Positions 1 to 10,977 of a stretch of 64,000 nt of DNA are shown here, one piece after another. The position numbers and the translations under genes were made by a program. Source of the DNA: Bolinopsis microptera (Eukaryota; Ctenophora; Tentaculata; Lobata; Bolinopsidae); the NCBI RefSeq assembly GCF_026151205.1, contig NC_087077.1, positions 19,837,975 to 19,901,974 on the forward strand, written 5' to 3'. The notes beneath the pieces were generated by a model. That model had not been told where the DNA came from. It saw only the letters and a list, made by a program, of their open reading frames with translations, and did not search any database. How positions within the stretch are numbered: the first letter of the stretch is position 1; each line of letters begins with the position of its first letter.

Positions 1-335
1 TAACTCGGCAATCTGGGCCCAAAAAACAGGTGACGTTTTAGGGGCGGTTTACCCGTATATGGAAGACGCTGCACAAGTATTTTGAAAGCTCCTGCTAATA
101 CAAACCTTTCGTATCACTTATATGTTTTAAATATGCCCCTCCAGGTTCCTTATATGGTCAAATCACGTGATCGAGACATTCTTTGCCGATATCTCGCCAG
201 GGGAGCATTTTGACCCTATATGTTATGCGGGGTGATTCGGAATCAGCATTCGAAAATACATCGATTCTACTAGACTTCTAGTTGGTTTCAACTGTCGGGG
301 GCCCTTTTAGAAAAATCTTGAAGATCGAGTGTATT
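1..335 (+). repeat. Dispersed repeat, composite copy
   Basis: Positions about 151-335 recur as a diverged reverse complement at about 45415-45600 (shared: ATCACGTGAT, the GATTCGGAATCAGC block and GGGCCCTTTTAGAA). Positions about 61-155 recur at 40262-40345 and 63400-63482. No coding potential. The rest of 336-1786 shows only AT-rich DNA and a short four-fold imperfect repeat of GGTCACTCGGA type at about 865-915. Confidence 0.6.
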
Positions 336-1790
336 ATAGTGATTTAGCACACTCGTTTAAACAATATTACCACTCGTCTAATGATTTGAGCCTGGTTTGG
401 GTTACTGGCCAGCCGCCTGGGGAGGGACCCTATCTTTCTCTAGCGCTGAATTATAATTCTACCTAGTAGGAGCTATGCCTACACCGTAACGTTACCACTG
501 GAGCTACGTAAATTTACATGAAAGCGTGCTGTTGTGTGTGCCTCTAATGTATTTACTTTAAAAGTAACTGGTTAAAGTCCATGATAATATGCTCCTATAA
601 GGCTGGGTGCACCAGATTTCATAATTATGCACATAATTATATGATTTTATAATTACATAAATGTCGCGGCTACACACTCAATTTGTTTCTTTGTTTGTGG
701 CAATACTGTGAGTTTACAAACCCTTGGCAGTGGTTGCCATGAATTCAAGAATGTAGTTTGCTCCGTTAATTTTGAGTGACAAAACCGTTGTAAACACATT
801 TAAAATTTCCATATACTCATATAGAATTAATATAAATATTATGTAAAGCCGGCACGGAGTCTTCGAACCGAAGTCACTCGGAGGTCACTCAGAGATCACT
901 CGAAGGTCGTTCGGGCGATTAATTTACTAAATTTAATTGAGTACAAATAACACAAAACAGGTAACCAAAAAGGAAAACTGCTGTGAAAATTGAAATGCGA
1001 CTAATAAGTTCGGTAATAGCTTTTTTGTGGAGTTCGGCACCTTTTAAAAGTTCGTGGAGTGCGTTTCCCCAACTATGAATAATGATATTACATTTGTAGG
1101 TCAAATGAATTAATAAATGAAAATGAATTAATAAATGTAATTGTTATCAAACATGTTGTTATAATATGTCCTCATACATAACCAATAAATGTTTTTGCCA
1201 TGAAACGGACCAAACTGATCCTAACTCATATTCCACTCATCATAGCATATCGCTTCAGCATGTACAAAGGGCATAACCTCAATCAGTTTAATGTAGTGAA
1301 ATGACTGGTGTGAATAAAGTAGTGTACTAATACAAGTTGGAGAGGATCAGGTAAGCTTAGTCAGCATCCATGATGTTACAAACCCTCTGGGACATTACTG
1401 CGCCCAGTCCTCATACATATTTCACATAAGTTAAGAGCTTTTACCACATGACAATTTGTTCCCCGGTACCTGCACTTCCAATCGTTCAACTGTTGTGTGG
1501 TAGAATTTCACTTTTTAATTTCACATTTTAATTTCCATCCTCACAGCTCTGTGCGTTTATAGTCGTTGCTATTTGAGCCTAGGAGTTATTTGAACCGTTT
1601 TTTACCGTTATCGGTTATCAAGTTATTGAGTCACATCAACGTTATTATTCCTTTCAAAATTTCATGAACCCATTGTATTGCAATCGAATACACCTCATTC
1701 AAAAATATGTGCCATAAATTAAAATCTTCTGTTTTAATATATATAGACATTCCAATGATCACGACGATTGCACTCTTATCACAGCTTTAA

Positions 1791-2683
1791 GGGGAGATAC
1801 ACCAAAACCGTTTTTGCTCTGAACATCGATTTTATTTTATATTATTTTTAAATAGACAAAAAGAATAAGATCGTACACCTTCAAAAATTTTAAAAAATAT
1901 TCCCTCATCGAGAAAAAAAATATTTTTCTTTTTCGAAAATTTTTAAAATTTGGAGAAGTCTGTCACTGTAATACCGATAGTTCGGCCATTTAAAAAGTTT
2001 TTTGGCTGATTTTTTTTACTGAACATTACTTACACTCCGTACTAGAAGCCATTGAAAGGATTACATAATTGAACAATAAATGACCAAGTTACAGACCGAA
2101 CAAGGTGAAAAAATAAAAATTGGGATTTTTGCCTACCACCAAAGTTGTACATTTCACCACCCGCCCAGGTCATCAGATATCGCTTCAAAAATTCTTGTGA
2201 GTGTAGTTGATGATCATGGCAAGCTTTTTGGAACCGGATTTCTCTCAATTTTGAGTTTTAAGCTATGCAATGTGGCCTCAAACGACTTAGTAAAATTCAT
2301 CGTAAAAAAGGGCAAAAAAGGCAGATTTAAGGCTTAAAATGCCTAAAAATCCCAATTTTTATTTTTTCACCTTGTTCGGTCTGTAACTTGGTCATTCATT
2401 GTTCAATTATGTAATCCTTTCAATGGCTTCTAGTACGGAGTGTAAGTAATGTTCAGTAAAAAAATCAACCAAAAAACTTTTTAAATGGCCGAACTATCGG
2501 TATTACAGTGACAGACTTCTCCAAATTTTAAAAATTTTCGAAAAAGAAAAATATTTTTTTTCTCGAGGAGGGAATATTTTTTAAAATTTTTGAAGGTGTA
2601 CAATCTTATTCTTTTTGTCTATTTAAAAATAATATAAAATAAAATCGATGTTCGGAGCAAAAACGGTTTTGGTGTATCTCCCC
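1791..2683. mobile_element. TTAA-flanked fold-back MITE, 893 bp
   Basis: Two arms of about 340 bp (roughly 1791-2132 and 2340-2683) are near-perfect reverse complements around a spacer of about 200 bp. The ends read GGGGAGATACACCAAAACCG and its complement, and each end is flanked by TTAA (1787-1790 and 2684-2687). A TTAA target is typical of piggyBac-type elements (family knowledge), but the termini are not the usual CCC type. No transposase is present. The short ORFs inside on both strands are mirror images of the arms, not genes. Confidence 0.85.
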
Positions 2684-2687
2684 TTAA

Positions 2688-3891
2688 GAGAATCACATGA
2701 TCATACCAATAGTTTTCTGATATAATTTATATCAGACTGTATTAAAGTCTGATCAGAGTCAGAATAATGATATCTTTTATCAGCTGCTCTTTGGTTGTTA
2801 GCTTCTTTTTTAAAGAGTTTTGAAGTTTTGAATACTACTCGGTCTGGTCATAGTAGTCCTCCGACTTCTTGGATACTGCCGAGATAGTGTGGCTGTCAGG
2901 ATATCACATAGCTTAATACGTCTATTCATTGGAGGATTAGTATGTCTATTATGAAAACGGTTAGATACCGGTAATTAGATTTTGAATCTTTTGAACCAAA
3001 GATATTTAACCTACTAGAAAGGTGGTTAAAATATTTTAACATTATGATTATACCCAGGCGTTTCCGGTATCCAGAATTGTGCGATTAATAAACGTTAAGA
3101 CTGAACTTCCGATGAATCAATGTCAAACATGTTCATTAAAATTTCATATCGTCCGATCAATTCGTCTCAATGCACCAAGAATTGCAATGCGATACTACGG
3201 TTAATTTCGACTTCTACCAAAATTATCTAACTAAGGTTACAAGCCATCGGGTAGTTGGTAAATGTAGTTCGGATTATTGCAACTCATTGAAACTTTTCTC
3301 CGACACCACACTATGCGCACTTAATCTATCAATTATTTCTATGGCAGCTTATGTTTGCTATAAAACTCGGAATTCTTGGACCACTTTAATCGAAAGTAGT
3401 TTGTAATAAAACCGGTTTACTTTTCTACCTCATTTTTTACAACAGAAGTAATTGAACAACTTTAATCAACTTCTGAATTTCAAGATATTGCTTCACTATT
3501 TTAATGAGCACAGTTATGGTTGCCGATTAAACTTGTTCTACATAATTTAAAATTATAATTGCCGGGCCTTGTAAAGCCAGTTCAGAGTATTTCAAATCAA
3601 ATCAAATTACGGCATGCGATTCAATAAGACCTCTATGCTAATCCAGGAGTAACTTCACTATAATTATACATATACAATACAAATGAATTTTGAACGACCT
3701 CACGTGGTTTCCATTTTATCCAATCCAGTTTTGCATTTTCTAATCGACGTGATTATAGGGACACCGCGACTTGTTTTGGTTCAGTACATTTCGAGTTTTA
3801 CGGTATACGCCAAGGCCGAGCAATATTAGTTCAGTTTGTTCATCGCTGTTTTAATGGCAGCTCCTTTTAACTAAACCCCTCTCCAGAAATA
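2688..3891. other. Intergenic / 5' region of the receptor gene
   Basis: AT-rich DNA between the fold-back element and the receptor. A 78-codon ORF at 3170-3406 has no recognisable motif. The pyrimidine-rich acceptor at about 3883 suggests that a non-coding first exon of the receptor lies in this stretch. Confidence 0.4.
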
Positions 3892-4881
3892 ATGATACCC
3901 AACATCACACGTGGCTACAACTCCCATGTTAAGTCCTATCCAGACTACCCTGACATGAAAACACCCTACATCCCCCTCGACAACACCCTCGGCTGCCTCC
4001 TCTTCCTCTGTGCACTGGTCGGTATTCCTGGCAACATCCTCGGAGCTCTCTACTTCTCATCCACCACAACAGAAGATTCAGTGTCCTTCCTCAACACTAT
4101 TATCTGCAGTGTGGACACCATCACCTCCATCACTCACCTCCCTGTTGCTGTAGCTCTGTTCAGAGGGCGGGAACCCGGGATGTTTGGTAATTATCTGTTC
4201 TGTGCTCTGTGGGATGTGATCTACACGATCCTTCAGAAGTTATCCATGTTCCTGGTACTCCTTCTCAGTACGTTCCGAACAGTGATAATAGTGAACCCTT
4301 TCTACAAGATCAGAATCAGAACAGTGATATGCAGTGTGGTGACGTATGTGGTTATCCTGGTTCTCATCCCGGTTCTTCAGTACGTGATAACACCTCTCCG
4401 GGGAGAGTTCAAGTACTCCTGGGACGGTGCCTACTGTTACTATAACTTCCAGATGAAGTTTGAGCATGTTTTCAACCTGATCCTAGCTGGTCTACCTCCC
4501 ATCTTAACCTTCGTAACTCTCCTAGTGTCCGTCTTCAAGCTCCGGTACTCGGTAACTGACTCGATGAAACGCAAAGCTAGCGTGACTATAGCAATGTTCA
4601 CAACACTGTTTTTAGTGTGTAACCTCCCCCTCTTCATCAACCTTATACACAACATGACGACTCGTTTCTTTAGGGTGGAGTACCCCGGGGTCTACTTCGG
4701 TACTCGGTTCATGTTCTGGTACTCCTGGCACATTGCAAAGATTGGTAGTGTAGTGGTTAATGCAGCTCTAAATCCAGTTCTGTACTACTGTAGGATGGGA
4801 AGGTTCAGAGCGTGGAGTGACGCAGTGTTCGCCTGCAGTGGATCAGGAAAGAAGGATGATCAGACTGAGACTTCAGTCTAG
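3892..4881 (+). CDS. Rhodopsin-class (class A) G-protein-coupled receptor, one coding exon, 329 aa
   Basis: A seven-helix plasma-membrane receptor; the ligand cannot be told. Class A landmarks seen: GN in TM1 (N48), D75 in TM2, C104 at the top of TM3 pairing with C182 (YCYY) in loop 2, the TM3 end motif FRT at 128-130 instead of DRY, CNLP at 243-246 where CWxP is usual, and NPVLY at 294-298 followed by a basic stretch. N-glycosylation sequons lie at N4 and N254. The length is normal for a short-tailed class A receptor. The start is the first ATG; directly upstream at about 3883 is a good acceptor (cctctccag), so the 5'UTR is probably spliced while the coding part is intronless. An ATTAAA at about 5093 could be the poly(A) signal. 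The altered DRY motif may change G-protein coupling (inference). Intact ORF, no neighbour in the same unit. Confidence 0.9.
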   Translation: MIPNITRGYNSHVKSYPDYPDMKTPYIPLDNTLGCLLFLCALVGIPGNILGALYFSSTTTEDSVSFLNTIICSVDTITSITHLPVAVALFRGREPGMFGNYLFCALWDVIYTILQKLSMFLVLLLSTFRTVIIVNPFYKIRIRTVICSVVTYVVILVLIPVLQYVITPLRGEFKYSWDGAYCYYNFQMKFEHVFNLILAGLPPILTFVTLLVSVFKLRYSVTDSMKRKASVTIAMFTTLFLVCNLPLFINLIHNMTTRFFRVEYPGVYFGTRFMFWYSWHIAKIGSVVVNAALNPVLYYCRMGRFRAWSDAVFACSGSGKKDDQTETSV

Positions 4882-5134
4882 CAGTGCAGATAAGGTGGAC
4901 AACGATCGAGTACGGAAAGAACGATTGGAGATTGACAAGTCGTCTTTTTATGATCCAAAATGGCAATATCTGGTTACTGAAATCTTCATTTACCCTTATA
5001 GAAAGAAAGTTATATAAAATTCAGGATATGAGAACAAAGGCCGTAAAAAATGTAGGATATTGCTGCAGTTAGTTTCTTATAGAATAAGTTTTCATTAAAG
5101 TAACAGGGCGGTCAAACAATAGTTAGTCATTTTT

Positions 5135-5345
5135 TTTAAAAAGGAACCTGCCAAACCCCAGGACACCAGGAGGATACCACCGGCAAAGCGGCTAATAGTA
5201 CCCTCCGGTCTGTGTTGTACCGAAGAAGCTGAGTTAATCGATCATGACTCGGCTTACCAGCCGAGAGGCAAAAACTGAGCGGCACCAGGGGTTCAGAGAG
5301 TGTCATTTCAGCTTCTCCGGTGCTGGATGCCCTGGGGTTTCACAT
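5135..5345. repeat. Candidate short interspersed element with inverted ends, about 210 bp
   Basis: A GC-richer island bounded by AAACCCCAGG-type and CCTGGGGTTT-type inverted ends, followed by a T-rich tract at 5386. It contains several small hairpins (CTCGGCTTACCAGCCGAG at about 5250). A weak B-box-like GGGGTTCAGAG is present at about 5288. No second copy was seen in the window, so the assignment is tentative. The sequence from 4882 to here is receptor 3'UTR; 5346-5860 shows nothing clear. Confidence 0.35.
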
Positions 5346-5869
5346 GCGCCGTAGCAAAATAAATATAAAAACACACGCACACAATTTTTTTTTATTCTTT
5401 TAGATAATACGTCGAATAAAGTCAGTGGATATAGAGTAATAAATTGCACATAAGATGGAGAGAAAAAGGAGAGATACTACTGGTTTTAAATGTGACTTTA
5501 TATCAATACTAGTAGTGGAGATAACTCCACTGGCTACAACTTGTGGAATAAAGGGTAAAGGTAAGGCACGGCTGTAATTTCGAGAAAATAAATAAACAAG
5601 AGTGTATAGTGGATCCAGAACTTTGGGTATAAAATGGTCATCAAGGTATAACGTCTTTAAGGCACCGTATAATATCCGGTTTTTCACCTAATTAGAAAAG
5701 CTTAAGATGTTTAAGATATCGCTCCCAGAATAGGGGTTCCTTGTTCTGGAAACTCCTTAGTTGTTAGTTAGTCATTTTAGTTGCCCCAATGTTGCATAAA
5801 ATTAGTGCATCATTTTTGGGGCGTGGGTTTATACTTATAGGTCTATTCTGTACCAAACTGTCCAAGGTA

Positions 5870-6290
5870 CAATATTTGGTACCAAGGCATTTATCTCGAG
5901 ATCGCGTTGATCAATTTTCTTTAAACTTTCCAGATAGTAAAATAACTATAAAGCATAATAGGAACAATCTGTGCGAGTTTGGGCGAATTTCTATGTGGCA
6001 TGTGCCAAACTTGAGATATCACTTCAAACGCAAGAATATATCTCGAAATCGGTAGAATATTTGGTACCAACTACCAAGGCATTCGCCAAAACTCGCACAG
6101 ATTGTTTCTATTATAGTTATCTTACTATCTGAAAAGTTTAAAGAAAATTGATCAACACAATCTCGAGATAAATGCCTTGGTACCACTCAAAACCACCAAT
6201 GTTTGAAGTGATATTTCCAATTTGGCACATAGAAATTCGCCCAAACTTGCACACATTGTTCCTATTATAGTTATATTACTATCTGAAAAG
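5870..6290. repeat. Imperfect fold-back repeat with a third partial arm
   Basis: Positions about 5876-5990 (from TTTGGTACCAAGGCATTTATC) are the reverse complement of about 6080-6197. A further direct copy of the right-arm segment (AAATTCGCCCAAAC to ATCTGAAAAGTT) follows at about 6230-6290. No coding content. Confidence 0.6.
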
Positions 6291-6369
6291 TTCTTCTGGC
6301 TGAAAGCCACTAATGTTGAGTTCTCCGCGGGCGCGAAACGTTTTGAGTAAACTTTAATAGTGGTAATCT

Positions 6370-6735
6370 TGTTTTGCTCTTATGAGTGGGTCAATCATTT
6401 ATTTTTAATTGTAGTTGACGAAGTGAGAGTCTCCACTCAGTGTGTTAAAACATAATTCTTTGTCGACGTTTCGGCTACATGCCTTTGTCATAAACAGGAC
6501 GTACTGAAAACTTACATAGCTCAATAAATGTAATAGATTTGTAGTGTTGTAATTAGTTTTAAACTAATTACAACACTACAAATTATTACGTTTATTGAGC
6601 TATTAAGTTATATGTAAGTTTTCAGTACGTCCTGTTTATGACAAAGGCATGTACTTGTAGCCAAAACTTCGACAAAGAATTATGTTTTAACACACTGAGT
6701 GGAGACTCTCACTTCGTCAACTACAATTAAAAATA
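6370..6735. mobile_element. Fold-back element, family copy 1
   Basis: Two arms of about 165 bp (about 6401-6565 and 6566-6735) are near-perfect inverted copies with almost no loop. The outer sequence CTCTTATGAGTGGGTCAATC extends the left end and reappears inverted at the right end of copy 2 (45788-46265). Each arm contains a block like GTAGCCGAAACGTCGACAAA, reminiscent of Penelope-like element ends (inference). No ORF. Confidence 0.7.
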
Positions 6736-7289
6736 AACTTTAATAGTCTTAATTGCTTTACTTGCATGATCTCCTCCATGCATGCCACTCCATGTGGCCG
6801 GTCGCGCGGCGCAAAAATTATCAAACATTTAATAACTAACGCGCATTTAGTACACGTGCAAAAGTTTTTTTTTCATTTTAGGCCAGGCATGATTTGGGCG
6901 TCGGGCGAGCGATTTAGTAAAAGCCGTAATGTGTAGGACTTGGAGAAACTTAGGAAACTGAATGTTATCTGGGGACCCAGGCTATAAGTATTATAATGTT
7001 GATAAATATTTAAAAAATCGGAATGTTATAGCTTTTGTTATCTTATTACAACTAATAATCACTGTGTAATTAATTATTTCTTGTAATTATTAATTGTTTC
7101 TTTGTATGTGATATAAAGCGACTTTGAGGTCGACAAGTAACTTAATAAAAGTGACTTGATTGTGATATGAAGTTACTTTGACGATTGCATTGCAAGTTAT
7201 TGCGGATAAAATATATTTCGATAGATTCAAATTCATGATTTTTAAATTGTTATATTTTCTTACCTGTAGACTGGAGACCCCAGGCTATT

Positions 7290-8440
7290 CTGCCGTTTTC
7301 TCAGAAAAGGCAGTAAGTCCATATTTGCCATTTCGAGATATTGCGACTTTTGCGTTTATGGTTTTTTCTTCGCTTATTTTTTGCGTAAGATCGAAAGTAA
7401 ACACGCTGAGTTATCAATAATTAGTCAAATTATAATTTGTCAAAAAAATTAAAGCTTTGAGCCGTCCATAAGCTTAGATATAACCATTTTTATGCCAAAT
7501 AATCGAGCTAATTTTTCATACTGGATGGACTTACTGCCTTTTCTGAGAAAACTTGGACTTACTTCCTTTTCTGAGAAAAATCTCTGTTCAATATTTTTCT
7601 GAGAAGGAAGTAAGTCCAAGCTTTTTACCAAATTTTTGAGCTTGGGATCTATGTATTTTGGATTATATTGTAAAATATAAACAATTAGGTAAATCTAAAT
7701 TGCTCCATATCATATGATAAATGTTTTTGAATAATAGTATGCCCTTATTTAGGCAAACTCGCCAATTTTGAAAGATTTAAGTGCATTAAATGATATCTTA
7801 TCGATATTTTGATGAAGATAAACTTGATCTAAAAGATATACCTAAACTAAACATTCTCTGCGATTATAACAGCTCAATGACTGCTCGTATGTTTATGTTT
7901 TGCGACTAAAATACATCCAGCGTTTTTGAAAATCGGCCACCAAATTTTTTTTAGGCATAAATGAAAATTTTGATCACTTACGTAAGGTTGAAATGTAATT
8001 ATACATCGATTCTGAAAATTTCAAGCGAAAATATCAATCGGCAGTAAAGTTATGTTCTTTTTGGGAAATCGCTTTCTAAAATTCTGTTTTTAGCATGGTT
8101 TTATAGGAAGTAAGTCCAGCTACTTCTTCCTATCACAGATAATTTATCTCAGAAAAGGCAGTAAGTCCACGGAAATACTTCCTTATCTCAGAAAATTTTC
8201 AAGATTTTCTCAGAAAAGGCAGTAAGTCCGGACTTACATCCTTCTCTCAGAAAATAATTGGCCAAAACCGAACATAATGTTTCTCAACTTGGACTTACTT
8301 CCTTAGGAATTGCATGCAACAACGTTTCTATACATTAATATGTAGCTCATGTTGTAGAGAATTTTCTACTGAAAATTTTGATACCAATATTGCCATATTT
8401 CGAAAAATTGGACTTACTGCCTTTTCTGAGAAAACGGCAG
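7290..8440. mobile_element. 1.15-kb non-autonomous TIR transposon with TATT duplication
   Basis: The ends CTGCCGTTTTCTCAGAAAAG and CTTTTCTGAGAAAACGGCAG are exact inverted repeats, flanked on both sides by TATT (7286-7289 and 8441-8444). The terminal motif (GGACTTACTGCCTTTTCTGA and its complement, with variants using TTCC for TGCC) recurs about ten times inside in both orientations, for example near 7308, 7528, 7557, 7600, 8107, 8150, 8208, 8229 and 8290. No transposase ORF is seen. The superfamily is not assigned. Confidence 0.85.
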
Positions 8441-9366
8441 TATTATGTTCATAAACATCAACAAATTAAATAGAGATTCGGTGGAATGACAGGCTGAGCG
8501 CCGCCTGGTAACTATTTTCATAAAGGAGTTGGCGTAAATGGTAAATTGATGGCGTATTGCATATTGACATACGTTCGCGTTGCATGCCACTTTTCGCGCG
8601 CTGAAGGCGTATAACGATAGTTCAGGTAAATATTTTAATTAGAGAATTGTTTGATTTCGGTAATTGTGCAGTTTACAGAAATTAAATTAAATTAGCATAG
8701 GCAGTGGTTCTTTAAATTTAATTCTTAAATTGGGCAATTTTACGCAATAGATAATCTTTCATGAAGCTGCACTGTTCTAAAAGTAAATCCCCCCTTGCAC
8801 GATGGTTAACGAATAGATAAATTATAAAACTGGTATAGAATATATATAGATATAGAACAAAACACGTGTTGACTATAACAGCATGCTTTATTATCAGGTA
8901 AGTAACTCCCGGCCTACCGCCTAGTCAGTAAAATAGTAGTCAGGTGCCCCGCGCAATTAGACTTTAAAGTTACCCTCCCAATAATGGTAAGCTTCCCACG
9001 CGACACGTACTTGTTGTGTTCAGAATAGCATTTCTTTTTACGCAGAAAATTGCGGAAGGAAAATGGGATCCTTCTTGTGGAGAGGAAATACGTGTGAGAA
9101 CTTATAAAACTAGCAAGATAATACAGGGGGGCCAAAGTCAGTATAGTACCCATACGTTGGGTCTTATACCACCGCCGTGTCTTATATTTGAGAGGGAGTT
9201 GTTGCTTTGCAAATGGCATACTGTACCTACTTGTTCGAGGATTCCGTCACCAAAATTTGAAAATTCGATTTTTGTCCGGGGCCACACCCAATAAACATTG
9301 AATTGCTTATACTCGTGTTTGTGAACATGTTAAGCCGTATAAGTACATACATATTACATTACACTG

Positions 9367-9464
9367 GAGCTTACACAGTGCATGTAATTTCCTCCAGTCT
9401 GCGCCGAGTACGTTTATATAAGCGCGCGGCGCAGACTGGAGGAAATTACACGGTGTAAGCTCAA
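9367..9464. repeat. Long hairpin, about 38-bp stem
   Basis: GAGCTTACACAGTGCATGTA and onward to GTCTGCGCC is repeated inverted, ending GGTGTAAGCTC, with a loop of about 20 bp rich in GC (AAGCGCGC). The stem has a few mismatches. It is probably a MITE remnant. The stretch 8445-9366 holds no gene that can be supported. Confidence 0.6.
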
Positions 9465-9486
9465 TTCAGTGTAATATAATATGTTT

Positions 9487-9603
9487 AATTGACGATGTCA
9501 ATTCATCTCAGCTCGGTGCGGCACAGTAGCGCATCTCGCCGATCTAGCGTGAGAAGCCTCATTGAGTGCGCGGCGCGGCACAGTAACGCATCGCGCTACA
9601 AGG
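9487..9603. repeat. Partial copy of a GC-rich repeat also present at 28089-28316
   Basis: It shares the string from ATTGACGATGTCAATTCATC to GCATCGCGCTACAAG with 28089-28316; the second copy has an extra block of about 90 bp inside. The ORFs over it are by-products of the repeat. The stretch 9604-10330 shows nothing recognisable. Confidence 0.7.
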
Positions 9604-10330
9604 GGGTGCACAATAAAAATAAACTTGCTCGGATTTTACAAATTTTTGTACCACTGTTTTCTAGAGACTGTGAGAATTTTCACAATACCAAATTTGTCAT
9701 ACCTTCTTGGAAAGATCAGTGAGTTTCGCCTAGGTGCCATATTTGATAGTGCGCGGCTTTTGGAGCAAAAGTAGCCATGTAAAAGTCGCGTAATTTGACC
9801 AAATTCGTCAAAATTTGACCATTTTTGTCGTATTATTCGGATTTATCTTCAGTTCCTTAAATGAGATCATTCTGGAAATTGGCGACGACCTTCCAATGCA
9901 ATAGGGCTTTCACAACTGTCCGAAAAATTTGGTGGATATTGGAGTTGATATAGTGATCAAAATAGGGCAAAATACGCTGCTTTTAGCTGTAACATAATGT
10001 CTGATGGTTGGATATGCTTTAAATTTGTCGGACACTTTCCACTTTCCTTGTAAGTCTATGAGTAAGCTTACCAATTTTTGTTGCAATTGGAGGTCGGGAA
10101 GGATACTCAATATCTATTTGTTTGAAGAAAATTGTGCTGGCCGAAATTAGCGCTAAAAAAACATCCTACAGTCGGCTCACTGTCGATGGCGCACTACCTA
10201 GTGGTATGGGTATTGACCATTGTTTAATATAGTTTGGCCCTGCGCGCGCTACTTCGTAGCACTTGCCATAATATTTCGAGAAGAAAGCGGCGAGCGCTAC
10301 TTCAAAGAAATTTAGACGAGTAACACCCGT

Positions 10331-10447
10331 CAAGTATGGGTACTGACTTTTGACCCCCCCACCCCCCCCCGGCCCCCCGTATAATAACAGTATACTGTTA
10401 TTATACAGGGGGGGGGGGGGGGTGTGGGGGCGAAAGTCAGTATACCC
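10331..10447. repeat. Palindrome with poly-C / poly-G arms
   Basis: TATGGGTACTGACTTTTGAC, a C-rich run, then a perfect 26-bp palindrome (centre AACAGTATACTGTT), then a G-run and GCGAAAGTCAGTATACCCATA. The whole block folds into one hairpin with a C:G arm of about 20 bp. Likely a MITE; no ORF is credible. Confidence 0.7.
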
Positions 10448-10680
10448 ATATAGCAGTAGTCGGGGCCTTTTCAAAAGAGACAAGATTGTGAAAAAGTTTA
10501 TGCGGTCGATTTCTAGTTTGATCGATGATAATTGATACTATATAGTCTAAATTTCTTCGAAGTGGCGCGCGCCGCTTTATCATTTATTCTCGGAACCTGA
10601 GTCAAGTGCTACGATGTACGAAATAGCTCGCGCCTCGCGCCGGGTCAGTTCAATGTTCATGAATGATTAATATAATATAA

Positions 10681-10974
10681 GGGGCTATCTACTTAGGACG
10701 TCCGCCAAAATCGCAGATTTTCAGACCACCCCCCTCACCGTCCGAATTTTCAAAACCACCCCTCCCCCGATTTTATTTCCAGCTACTTTTAAGAATAAAA
10801 ATAAAATCAACTCAAATTCATTGTTAATAAAATCCAAAGAGTTGAAATAAATGGGACTTTCTTGTTAATTTTTCCAAAATTTCCGGATTTTCAGAAACCA
10901 CCCCCCCTCCCCCTGTCCGGAATTCCAAAACCACCCCCTTCCCTACTTTCCGGACGTCTTAAGTAGATGGCCCC
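10681..10974. mobile_element. PIF/Harbinger-like MITE, 294 bp
   Basis: The ends GGGGCTATCTACTTAGGACG and its near-complement ending AAGTAGATGGCCCC form TIRs of about 24 bp. TAA is duplicated on both sides (10678-10680 and 10975-10977). A 3-bp TWA-type duplication with GGG-ended TIRs is typical of PIF/Harbinger elements (family knowledge). The interior is C-rich (CCACCCC blocks) and non-coding. Confidence 0.75.
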
Positions 10975-10977
10975 TAA

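Noticed and set aside
2042-2337. Overlapping ORFs on both strands inside the fold-back element
   Set aside because: They are mirror products of the inverted arms and have no family signature.
5400-5687. 95-codon hydrophobic minus-strand ORF
   Set aside because: No motif, no splice partner, AT-rich low-complexity hydrophobicity only.
6480-6660. A complete hammerhead ribozyme in the fold-back arms
   Set aside because: Only the GAAAC-GTC half is convincing; the CUGANGA core is not intact by eye.
8914-9294. ORFs of 92 and 101 codons on opposite strands
   Set aside because: They overlap each other and show no recognisable domain.
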